A stretch of DNA of 64,000 nucleotides. It comes from Cryptomeria japonica (Eukaryota > Streptophyta > Pinopsida > Cupressales > Cupressaceae). Position 1 is the first letter of the stretch, and the number at the start of each line of letters is the position of its first letter. Both the position numbers and the translations under genes were made by a program. The stretch is from the NCBI RefSeq assembly GCF_030272615.1, contig NC_081412.1, positions 673,329,823-673,393,822 of the forward strand, in the 5' to 3' direction. Under the pieces are notes generated by a model that was not told where the DNA came from, did no database searches, and saw nothing but the letters and a program-made list of their open reading frames with translations. Below, one piece after another: positions 1-10,480 of this stretch.

Positions 1-153
1 GCCGGCTGCAATCACTGGTAGTAGTCTAAGAGGAAGCTCAGTGTTGATCTAAGGGGGAGTTTACAGTACCCTTTGTCATTGTGTCAAAGGTGGAGAAATC
101 TACTGATATGAAGTGGCTTGTGGTAAGTTGACATCAATGTCAAAGGGGGAGAT
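1..153 (+). mobile_element. 3' end of Copia element L (3' UTR and polypurine tract)
   Basis: This stretch matches the end of element B (about 46258-46405), so it is the 3' untranslated end of a sister copy whose body lies left of the window. It ends in the purine run AAAGGGGGAGAT at 142-153, directly before the LTR; this primes plus-strand DNA synthesis. No coding sequence is left here. The segment 126-139 pairs perfectly with 179-192 across the LTR boundary (see findings). Confidence 0.85.
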
Positions 154-1673
154 TGTTGGCAACTTGGCATTAAGTTGTCATTGATGTCAACTGGTTTGGC
201 AAGATTAAGAAGTGGTGACCAATATAATAGAAATACACATGAGCATGACCAGACAAAAGGAAGGGTATCAGTACACATGACTTGGGTCATCTACTGGTAA
301 AGAAGGTTTAATGGTAAGGCATATACTAGGATGAGGATTGGTTGTGTATTATGAAGGTACAACATCTGGTGAATAGAATAGAAAGGATGGTTGATGGTCA
401 TACCAGTAACATAGGGTCAACCAATAGTCAACCTATCTTGACTAAGTATATCAAACTAACATAGAAATTCAAGAAGAGGTGGATGTCGACAAGGTAACAA
501 CCAAATTCCAAGTGGAGGTGCTGTATAGGTAGGTGGAGTGTGCATTGATGCAACAATCTATGAGCAGATCAGCTTTAATGAGGAACTTGCAAGTCATGGA
601 GGATGCCAGAATATTGCATCTCGAGGAAGGAAAGATGGAAAAGAAATCATAGTAATCTTGCAAAAATATTTGATCTTTGTACCTATTAGGTGAAGGAAAA
701 ATCAAATCCATTATTGGTGAGTGATAGAAGAATGTAGAAAAGAGTGGTGCAGTCCTTTAGATTTAGAAAATGCACATTGGAATGTGAAGTTTGGCTGGTG
801 ATTGATCATTGTCATAAAGGCTATATCCTAGAAAAGAAGATTGAATCACAAAGGAGGATTTGGATTGAGCTAGAAAAATAAAACCTAACATAGTAGTGTT
901 TTGAATGCATTCTTGGCAGGAATCCATGATGATAAATATACAAGCTCAAAATAGAAGATGATGATGCTTGTAGAAGAAGACAAAGAGTGAAGATAGCTAA
1001 AGTGTAGAGAAGGATCATTATGCCCTAGAATTAATTTTAAGAAAGTTGCATTGAGTGAGTAAGCAAATCAGTCAGAGGTTTAACCACCAGTGATTGAGTA
1101 CTGATATAACTGTAGCAGGTTCAACAGTTAAGCAAACCGATGAGGTGTGTTAGAGTAATACATCATCCAAGTGTTCAACATAGTAAGTGGTGAGACTTTG
1201 AGTGCAAGAGAAAGAGAGAAGAGAGGCCAAGAATCCGAGAGAGCAACCTCACAACCAGTAGTGTGAGATCTAGTAAAGAAAAGAAGACTGCTAACCTAGA
1301 GAGACCTATTTGTTCAAGAGTTGTAGAATTCATTTACGACAATAAGTCATAACTATCTAAATTTTATTTCAACATACATCACCAAGTTGGAGCTTGGTCC
1401 ATGGTTTGGTGCCCTAAATCCTTGTAATTTAGTATTTCACTTGTGAGGCTAGATTGGAGTAGTAGTCTCCAACAACATTTCTCACTAAAGTTTTTCCCAT
1501 ATTGGGTTTTCCTCGTACATCTGGTGTCGTGGAGTGCAAATTTGTTATTTTCCTTTTTGGTTTCCTCATTTGCTTTACTAGTTTGATTAGTTACTCCTTA
1601 AGATAACAACCGGTATGAAAAATTTAGGAACCACTGATTCACCCCCCTCTCAGTGGTGTATTCCAATGTTCCA
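154..1673 (+). mobile_element. 3' LTR of Copia element L
   Basis: Starts TGTTGGCAAC right after the polypurine tract and runs collinear with both LTRs of element B. It carries the CT-rich segment GATTCACCCCCCTCTCAG near its end. The end is set at the decayed terminus TGTTCCA near 1673, where B reads TGTTCAACA, so it may be a few bases off. The LTR is about 1.5 kb, as in B. It lacks the long GT/GA microsatellite found in the 3' LTR of B. Confidence 0.8.
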
Positions 1674-2020
1674 AAATGTAAGATCCACTTTTCCTTCATC
1701 ACTCCACCACCCCTCAAGGTGTGTTCCAATGTTCTCACCTACTATTATGCATTTGTGAAAGCAATTTTTTCTTCACCACTAATTCTTCTCCATCTAATTT
1801 CCTCTTACTAACATTTCTTCCATCAGTCCTTGAAATCATCTTGGTCTTATCCTCACAATTTTATTTTTTTATAAGTTGGCCTCTTTTGTAAACTTTTCAC
1901 CCAATTTATTGAGGGGGCACCCTTGTAGCCTACCATTGTTGGGGCAATATTTTATGCGATTTTTCTTTAATATTCTTTGAAACAACACTCAAAATTGCAT
2001 TGTCTCAAAGAGGGGCAAAA
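1674..2020 (+). mobile_element. Truncated 3' internal end of a plus-strand Gypsy-like element (I)
   Basis: This is the reverse complement of about 7593-7880, the same region of element G, including the purine tract AAAGAGGGGCAAAA at 2007-2020 that abuts the LTR. The rest of the internal region is cut off at the boundary with L. No reading frame survives. Confidence 0.7.
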
Positions 2021-3388
2021 TGTAGGCACTAAAAAGTGGTCAATCATTGAGATGTCATACTTTAACATGTCTATGTGACTTTCTTTTAGGGTTTTAACAT
2101 TTTATTAACATTTCCTCTATGTTGTGCGTTTGATCTTCATTATTTGTCGACATTGCATCTTTCCTTTGGATTTTTTTCCTAATCAATTCTAATTCTTTTT
2201 CTTTTAATTATGTCTTATCAATGTCATTCTCAATTGCCATTAATTGATCATAATCAAATTTTAATATTAATCGATCATCGATTTCTCATTAGTTTTGGAT
2301 CGATTAGTCATTGATCCTCATCAATTGTTGTTTATAATTTTGGTTCCTTTTATCAATTTTTGATCAATTTATCATTGATGTTTGTCATTCAACATTAGTT
2401 TCTTTATCAATTATCAAATGTTTATCATTTAATCATGATCGATCTTATATAAATTGTTTCAATTTTGTCATGACCTAATTGACATCCTTTCATTTCTAAT
2501 TTTTCTTCTAGGGTTTTATGATTTAATCATTTAATCCTATTAAGTCTTCCCTCTAGGTTAAATAAATTTATTTATTTATTCTAGGTCCCTCTTGTCACAA
2601 TTAAATAATTTATTTAATTATCTAATTGAGTCCCCTTTGTGAGTTAATTAATAAATGACAATTTATTAATTAATGTTACCTTTTCCTATTTTCATTTTTC
2701 CTAATTTTCTTAATTTCCTCTTTTCCACCTAATTTTATAGTTTCAAATTTCCCTCTTAACTTTTCCCACTAATTTATCCTCCTCATTAGCTCCCCTTTTT
2801 GTGCTCAATCATGTCATATAGTTTGAGGCTATTTTCTCTCTCAAGTGTCATTTAGTCAATGAGCAATTATTGCTCTAATTTTATCATAAATTAAGGGCTA
2901 TTTCTTCTACAATCATGTCATAATCAATTTGCACCATTTTATCCTAATTTTCAATATTTTGAAAGAGGAAGTTGTCATGAAAATTTGGTCAATCAATTTT
3001 GTCATAAATCCTATCACAAATCATGCCAATTTCTTATTTTGTTTCCCTTTTTGGGATACTCATCAAAATTGTCTATAAATTGAGAACTCTTTTCTCAATG
3101 ATGGCTAACCATGCTTCGATTAAATTTATGTTGTCATTTTCATCTCACAATGTTGCTTCCACTTACAATTTCACTTGTAGGTGAAATCCACATAATCAAA
3201 TTTTAATGTGAAAGAAGGACAATGGAATCACATGGAGGAGATTCTATGTTATGGTTTGTATTTGGTTTATTTTGAATCTTATCTTAATATTCCTATTGAA
3301 TGTATTAGGATTAGATTTTATTAGCTTGTTAGCTTTCATAGTTGGCTAATGTTAGGCTTTGAATCCTTTATTCGAATTCCTAGTTACA
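2021..3388 (+). mobile_element. 3' LTR of Gypsy-like element I
   Basis: Begins TGTAGGCACT and reads as a diverged reverse complement of the G LTR (6193-7592). It shares the AT-rich middle with repeated TTGATC/GATCAA words and the segment around 2560-2650 containing TTTATTTATT and TTTAATTA. It ends near TAGTTACA. It is about 1.37 kb, against 1.40 kb for the G LTR. Its right side joins directly to internal sequence of H, which lies on the other strand. Confidence 0.7.
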
Positions 3389-4680
3389 ACATGGACCAAT
3401 GACTCTAGGAAATACAAAATACAACCTACGCCAAGACTTGGTTTTGGTATGATAATGGATGAAAATGAATGATAATGACCTAGGAAGATGACCTTAAACC
3501 TAAGTGAAAAATAAGGATGCTTACAATGAAATGTCTGAAAATGAAGGGTAATGACTATATGTTCTAGACCTAAGTTTTAACTATACAAAATCTAACCCTA
3601 AGTGACATGAATTTTGAAACAAGGATACTCAATGTTTTGACAAGCCATGTTCATAAAATGTTCTGAAATATTGGATGAATACTTGGAATACTTTGGGACA
3701 AAATTTTGACCTTTGTTTGGACACTTGTTTGCTTTTGATAACCATGTTTGATTATGGCTACTTTTGGAAAATTGATTTTCCTAATGTTTGTGACGTTGAT
3801 TATGTCCTTTGTTTGTGATTGAGTCTTAACAAGCATGGAATAAAAAATATTTGTTTGGATTTTGAAAGAAGACACTCATGCACATTCAATAACAAATCCT
3901 AAGGCTGGCTATGACAATACTTGTTGAATCCCCTTACCTAGAATACCTCATTCAACTAAATAGTTAGAAGCTTGGTAGCACTAGCTCACCTCCATGGCAC
4001 TCACTTCTTAGGCATACCAAGATTTGAATTCCTTGAGACATCACTTCCCAATAAATTTACTATCTTTAATTGAAGGGCGCATGAGGGGTTCATTTTCCAT
4101 GTACGTATCACAATACCTAAGTCAACAAGTAGAAGGTTTTTGGAGAATCTAAATAAAAGGGGTTGTAGCCAAGGAATATGTTTGAGTGGCCATAATCAAC
4201 AATGTTTTCCACTTTGTTAAAGGAGGCCTCCCAACTTACAAAGGTTACACTCTACAGTTTTTAACGTGCCACTTAGACACTAAGGAAGACATAATGACAT
4301 TATGGCAGCATGTAATGCTATCCGCTTGCAAATTTCGTTACAAATGCATTTGTTTATAGTTACTCAAAAGAGCTTGCCTTTATCTTGTTGTCATTTAGAT
4401 CATTCCCTCTCACCCGACCTTATAGGATTCTAAGGATTCAAGCCCTCTAAAGGTTCAAACATGGATAACTTCTAAGAGAAGATATGAAAAACATGGGTTA
4501 TTTAATCTCTAGAAATTGAGATGTTCTCTAAGTTACAAACTCAATCAAGTGTTTCAAATGTAACCCTTTGACTGCATCCTGCACCAAAAGAATTAGTAGT
4601 TTTGGGTTTTTGTTCTTTTCCTGATGAATGCCAAGGTGTTGCACAAATAATCAATAATACACAAAACCTCTAAGTTTAGT

Positions 4681-5230
4681 AGAAAAATAAATATGCAACA
4701 AAGTAACATGCAACTAAAAATAAACATGCAAGCAAAAAGGAAAAAAAAACATGCAACTAAAAAAGAAATAGGTAAAAAGGCAACATGCAAGCAAAAAGTA
4801 ACATGAAAAAAAGAAACATGCAATGAAAAGAAAAAAAGATAAAAAACTAGCATGCAACTAAAAAAGTGGATATGCAACTAACCTAAAATATTGACATGCA
4901 ATAAAAAATCTATACTTTTTTTTTAAAATGACATACAATCTAGAAAAGATGACATGCAACAAAAAAGTCTAAAATGCAACAAAAAAGTTAAAAAAAAGCT
5001 AACATACAACTTAAAATAAATGACATGCAACTTAAAAAGTTGACATGCAACTTAAAAAGTTGACATGCAATTTTTTAAAAAATGGCATGCAACTCAAAAA
5101 GCTAACATGCAAAAAAAAAAAGCTAAAAAAGCTAAGGAAGTTGACATACAAAAAAGCTAAAAAAAGATGGCATGCAACTTTAAAAAAATACATGCAATTT
5201 AAAAAAAAACTAGCATGCAACTAAAAAAAA
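4681..5230. repeat. Degenerate array of CATGCAAC(A)n words in the H leader
   Basis: I count 16 copies of CATGCA in about 520 bases. Most read ACATGCAACTAAAAA or GACATGCAACTTAAAAAGT, plus variants with one change (ATATGCAAC, ACATACAAC). Spacing is irregular at about 15-45 bases. A sparser array of the same word occurs at the same position in G (51020-51290). CATGCA is the core of the RY element bound by plant B3-domain factors (established knowledge); any function here is inference. Confidence 0.75.
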
Positions 5231-5615
5231 CTATAGAGTTCATTTTAAGCAATTTGTAAAATGAAACAGAAGATTGTGGTTAATTTGATCCCCTATTTAA
5301 TCTGATTGATTGAAATTTAAACTAAACCACTAAAATTGAAAATGCAGATTGTGGGTTCTTTTTAAACAACATGACTAAAAATGAAAACTGTGTTCAATCT
5401 GAACCCATGTAATCAAAGTAAATGCAATTTGTTGTTAATTTTAATCAAAAAAATAAATTTATCTTAATTTTAGTCCCAAATGAAAAGAATTACTCCAAAC
5501 TACTGGATTAAACCTCCTAATTAGACCATATTGAGATGTCAAAATATACCTCCTGGTTCCTACATGCAATCAAGAACTCATTAAAAAAAATAAAAAAATA
5601 TTAGCACGATTGTTA

Positions 5616-5634
5616 GTTCACATTGGGCTCACCA
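5616..5634 (-). other. Primer-binding site of H
   Basis: On the minus strand it reads TGGTGAGCCCAATGTGAAC, six bases inside the 5' LTR. The same site appears beside the LTRs of G (51343-51361), a fragment J (48498-48516) and E (43649-43667). The leading TGG matches the complement of a tRNA 3' CCA. I could not assign the tRNA; it is not the initiator-Met site used by the Copia elements. Confidence 0.6.
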
Positions 5635-5639
5635 AAAAA

Positions 5640-6192
5640 TGTAATATAGGAAATTAGGCAAATGATTCATAACATATAATTAGTTAACCACAAAATTAAA
5701 ATGTATGAAAATATTCCTAACATATTCAATAAAGGAAATGAAGATGAAATACTAAAACCAAGATGCAAACCAAAAAAATGTATTTCCTTCATTGCTCCTC
5801 CATTGTTCTTCTTTCTCCTTCAAATTTGATGTTCATCTCACCTAGAAATGTAAGTGTATTTGAAAGAAAGATGATAGGATGATAAAATGATTTAGACAAC
5901 AAAAAGATAATCGAAATGTGGTTGTCAAAAAATGAGCATTGAGAGCTCAATTTATTAAAAAATTGGGATCGATTGAATGGGTAAGATTGGAAAGATTTTT
6001 TATTAGATGGATGAACATGATTGAGTGCACAATAGAGCTTCCATTTAGGGAAAGATGAAGATAGAAGAAATAAAATATGAAATATTATGAGAATAAATAA
6101 TAAAATCTTTAATTATCTTTTCATGAATACCAAATTAGCAAGTTGAAATTAAATAGGAAGACTTTAATAATTAAAAATCATTAAATATCTTT
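5640..6192 (-). mobile_element. 5' LTR of H, part 1 (split by G)
   Basis: Begins TGTAATATAGGAAATTAGG on the plus strand, beside the primer-binding site. It stops where element G begins, and the remainder is at 52735-53408, giving an LTR of about 1.22 kb. A partial second copy of this LTR end is fragment J near 48522. Confidence 0.7.
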
Positions 6193-7592
6193 AGTGAGGT
6201 AGGAAAATGGAATACATCAACAAAATTAAATTAGCCAACCATAAAGCTAAATTGCAATGAAATAAAATCCTATTACAATCAATAGAAGAATTGAAAACAA
6301 GGCATTCAAAAGAAATGAAAATCATCATGAATGTCTCCTTCAATTGACCTCCATAGTGCTTCTTTCTCCTTCAAATATCTTGTTTTGTGGATCTCACCTA
6401 TGAGTGCAATATGAAAGAATGTAAGATTGCAAGATAATTTTGACAGCATGAGCACACTAGAAAATGTGGTTGATTCTGATGAGAAATGCATCCAATTTAT
6501 AGACAAATTGGAAAGAGGACAAAATTAGCATGAAATTGATATTAGAGGCAACTTGATTCAAAAAATGGGAAAATCATATTGAAAAAGAAATGCTATGACA
6601 CACTTTCCCATGCAAGAAGATAAGACTAGATATCAAATCCAGTGTTAGGATAAGTTGTCAAATCTAGACTCATGATGAATAAGGAAACATGCCTCCTAAA
6701 TGAAGCACAAAAATAGGAGCCACTTGAGAGAGATAATGAGCTGGAAATTAATTTAGAAAATTAGGAAATTAGGTGGAAAATAGGAATTAGGAAATTAGAA
6801 AAAAAATAGAAATAATGAATTAGGAAATTAGTAAATTAGGTGGAAATAATGAATTAGGAAATTAGTAAATTAGAAATGATGAAAATAGGAAAGATTAGGT
6901 GAAATTAATTAACAAATATTCATTCATTAATTAATTCACAATTTAATTAGCCAATTAAATTAAATGTTTAATTGTGACAAGGGGACCTAGGATAAAATAA
7001 ATAAATTTATTTAACCTAGAGGGAAAAATGACAAATAGGATTAAATGATTAAATCTGAAAACCCTAGGAGATGAATTAGAAATGCAAGGACGACAATTAG
7101 GTCTTGACAAAATATAATTTATGTAGTGTCGATTTGATCAATGATTTAATGATAAAAATTGGATAATTGATAAAGTGTCAATGTTGATTGATAAAGATCA
7201 ATGATAAATTGATCAAGATTGACAAGGATGAAATTCATAGATGCCAATTGATGAGGAGCAATGACTAATCAATCCAAATTGATGAGGAGTGATGATTGAT
7301 TGAGATCAATGACAAATTGATCAAAGATTGATAAAAGGTCAACTTGATGAAGGTTGCATGACCAAACACCAATGACAAATCGGTCACAAATTGATAAGAG
7401 ATTGATAAACTAATGATTGATCAGGACAAAACCCTAATTCAACATAAAGGAATGACAAAATATTGACAAATAGTAAAGATCAGGTGTGCGACATAAAAGA
7501 AATGTCAATAGGATATGAAAACCCTAAAATAACATCACACAAACATTTTAAAGTATGACACCACAAGCGTTGACCATTTTTAGATGCCTACA
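6193..7592 (-). mobile_element. 3' LTR of G
   Basis: Collinear with 51367-52734 over its whole length, sharing for example GAGGTAGGAAAATGGAATACATC at the start and CATTTTTAGATGCCTA at the end. The terminal TG appears as AG at 6193 (right copy TG). On the minus strand it starts TGTAGGCATCTAAAAATGG, like LTR I. The AT-rich middle is built of GATCAAT/ATTGATC words. Confidence 0.75.
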
Positions 7593-9199
7593 TTTTGCCC
7601 CTCTTTGAGACAATGCGATTATGAGTGTTGTTTCAAAGAACAATCGATAAATATGCCCCAAACAATGACAACATATATGGATGCCCCCTTAAGGAATTGG
7701 CCAGAAAAATCTAGAAAAGAGGCCAATTTATTGAAAATAATACCAAGACTAGACCAAGATGACTGCAATGACTAACAAAAGAAATGTTAGTTAGAGGAAA
7801 TTTTATGGACAAGAGTTAGTGGTGAAGAAAAATCTTTCTTTCACAAATGCACCAAGAGTAGGTGAGAACCTTTATTTAATATTGCAAAATGGATGCAACT
7901 CATCATGGCATTGAAGGCCAAAGAGATAATGCAATCCCTTTGTGTAAAACAAACACATTGTAGACAAGGAGTTAGTCAAAACATCCTAAGACAAGACATG
8001 TGTTAAAGGTCGAGGTATGTGTGGCATGCACAAATGCAAATGTACTTATCACAAAACCCAAGACATACATGCCCTAGAAATTTATGAAATACTTAGCAAA
8101 TAGAAAACAAAACAAAAATGAGCATGAGCCATTCCAACCACCCTAAATCACTTTTGGACATCATCGAGTAGCATAGGAACATAATCAAAGATAAATCAAA
8201 GAAAAAATAAGATTCACAAGTTCAAACAAGTTGAACAAACATCCCGATCTTCATTGGCAAAAGTGAGAATGTTGTAGTGAAAGGACAGTCATGTTGTTTG
8301 GTTTCAAGGAACGCAGTACCCCATCTAAGATAGGACATAGTCTGGTTTTGAGTATACCACACCCTACATAAGACCTATGATAATATTGACAAAGGACCGA
8401 TAATGTTGATATTCTTGATTGATAGGACAACTTTGATCAGTTAGAATGCTTGGTTGGTTGAATAGTTCGTCTCTTGATGCATGATTTGTGAAGTGCAATG
8501 TTTATTGTGTTTCTATTTGACGTCTGCTCAAATGTCTACCTATGTACAAAAGAGCCAATTTATTAATGAAATGAAAATTATTATTTTTTTATTTTGATGT
8601 TTTCCAATTATTTTAGGGGCTTAATAATTTTCTGGTTTTTTGTGATTTTTTTAAGACATTTTACAATTTTTTTTGTAATTATTTCAGGACATTTTTTTAT
8701 TTATGGTGTTTTTTAGGACATTTTATGAATGTTTTTGGGATTATTTCAAGTCATTTTTCAATTTTTTTTATTGGTTTTTAAAGGAATTTATTTGATTTTT
8801 ATGAATTTTTCATGACTTTATTTGATTTTTAGTGATTTTGCCCCTAGTGTCTAGCAAGGCTAGGAGTATGATGAATGGATAAATAAGCTTGCTGAAATGT
8901 TGGTGGATAGAGGGAAGACAAAGGCTATTTATTATGGAAAACATAGAGTGAATTCACTTTCCAAGGGCTATGACATGATGAGACAAGGGACTACATTATG
9001 ACAATGTATAGAAATGGAAAGGCATGAGGGACATGTCAAGAGGTTTCGAAACCATATTTTGCATTTTATGTCTTTATGTGGGATCAAGATAAAGGGATGG
9101 AAAAGAGTGTATGGACAATGATAGGATATGGATAGGACAAGCAAGATAAAAAATGGATAAGAGATATGGACTAAAGGTTGTGATAGGCTAAGGATAATG
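7593..9199 (-). mobile_element. 3' internal part of G with polypurine tract; no intact gene
   Basis: On the minus strand the purine tract AAAGAGGGGCAAAA (7593-7606) abuts the LTR. Beyond it I see no convincing gene. At about 8580-8850 there is a T-rich stretch with loose repeats of the type TTTTAGGACATTTT. The segment ends at the B insertion, with duplication taatg at 9195-9199. The frames at 7584-7775 and 8968-9216 look like chance. Confidence 0.5.
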
Positions 9200-9265
9200 T
9201 GTTGGCAATTTGGCATTAAGTTGTCATCGATGTCAACCGGTTTGGCAAGATTAAGAAGTGGTGAC
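9200..9265 (+). mobile_element. 5' LTR of B, part 1
   Basis: The first 66 bases of the LTR (TGTTGGCAATTTGGCATTAAG onward) match 46406 onward. The last five bases, gtgac (9261-9265), are the target duplication of element A and recur at 17031-17035, where the LTR resumes. Confidence 0.9.
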
Positions 9266-10060
9266 TATTAGGATTCCCAAAGATACTAAGAGGAGGGATG
9301 AATCAATATCTGACCGGTATAATAATTTTCTTAACTTATAACATGAAGAATATATCAAAACTATGTACCGGTAAACCAAAAATGATGTAGCAAAGAAGAA
9401 TAATAACCACAGCATAAGAAACACACCATAACACAATATTTTAACGAGGAAACCTAGTGTGGGAAAAACCTCAATGGGATTTGTGACCCATAATATTCTC
9501 TTACTAGCCAATAAGGGAATATTACTACTTACAATAGGGGCCTACACATGCAGGAAGGCCAAGTTCCTAGAGCTCATTGCTCAGTTACAAAAGAAGTCAC
9601 ACTGACTTACAAAAATGGATTATACAAATCCAATGTCTTGTACTCCTTCAGATTAGTATCTACTATGCCAAATTCAGTGCCGGTTTAAGCTTTGCTACAT
9701 ACATAAACCCTTATCCAATAATTCACATATTAGGTCTGCTATTATCTTTCCATACTTCGCCTTTCTTTCACACTAAATGATCTACAATGATCTCATACAT
9801 ATATGAGTCATATTACAATCCTCCAAGTTAGATTTACAAAAGATTTTACAATTAATTACAAAATATATATACACAAAATTCCTATCGGCCAGGGTGTCAG
9901 TAATCTTCCTTTTCGGTGTCAGTGATCTGTATACCGATGTAGAGTCTGTCGGAGCCGATGTCGGTGTCTACCTATCAATATCACATGATTGTAAGGTTTC
10001 CATCAATGAAAATACCTTCAATCACCTACAATTTCTCATTGGAGTGTGCATTTGCCAACA
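9266..10060 (-). mobile_element. 3' LTR of A
   Basis: Collinear with 16235-17030, roughly nine bases in ten identical by eye. It begins TATTAGGATTCCC on the plus strand where an LTR should begin TG, a G-to-A change on that strand. It ends GCCAACA. It contains AGGAGGGATGAATCA near the left end, the family version of the CT-rich LTR-end motif. Confidence 0.9.
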
Positions 10061-10087
10061 ATCTCCCCCTTTGGCATTGATGGAAAC
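9996..10087 (-). other. Polypurine tract of A with flanking inverted repeat
   Basis: On the minus strand AAAGGGGGAGAT (10061-10072) directly precedes the LTR. The 13-base arms 9996-10008 (GTTTCCATCAATG) and 10075-10087 (CATTGATGGAAAC) are perfectly complementary and enclose the tract and the LTR edge. Related arms with different bases occur in L, B, K, C and D. Confidence 0.75.
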
Positions 10088-10480
10088 ACTCATGAGAAAA
10101 ATCCAAAAATGTATATCCAAAAATGGTTTGCCAAAATTGTCTTACCAAAACTGTGTGCCCAAAAATGTATGCTCCCCTCGAGCTGATGATATCCTGTTCT
10201 GATCATTTTTCTCATCTCACTACTCCCCCTTTGACATCAATGAAAAAAGTTGTCATTCGCTGTTAGTGGAGTGTGTTTCCTACCTAGATTCTTGTAACCA
10301 GTGGGTTACAATCTGAAAAATATCTGCCAAAACCAAATTTAAACTACTGGTGAATCTTTTGTTATCCTGTAATGCCTCTTGTGTTCTCTAAACTGTACTG
10401 GTGAGTATCTACATTTTCTCTTCCGATGTCTTGAGTTCGGAAACCAGAGCCTCAGAAATTTCTTTTCTCAAAGAAATGAG

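Larger units (their letters stand above)
3389..5639 (-). mobile_element. Internal leader/gag-side region of Gypsy-like element H, decayed
   Basis: Collinear with the G internal region at about 49500-51366. Shared stretches include the run around 3583-3610 (CTAACCCTAAGTGACATG), CAAGCCATGTTC, and the run around 3960-4030 about a gene-poor CTTGGTAGCAC block. It lies between the junction with I and the primer-binding site of H. I see no open frame worth calling; the hydrophobic frames at 4593-4877 and 5032-5220 are translations of the A-rich CATGCA repeat. No pol domain is recognisable. Confidence 0.6.

Noticed and set aside
4593-5220. Hydrophobic frames that look like membrane proteins
   Set aside because: They are translations of the A-rich CATGCA array; composition alone explains them.
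9251-9511. Possible small membrane protein on the minus strand
   Set aside because: Lies within the LTR of A and is not conserved as a frame in the other LTR.
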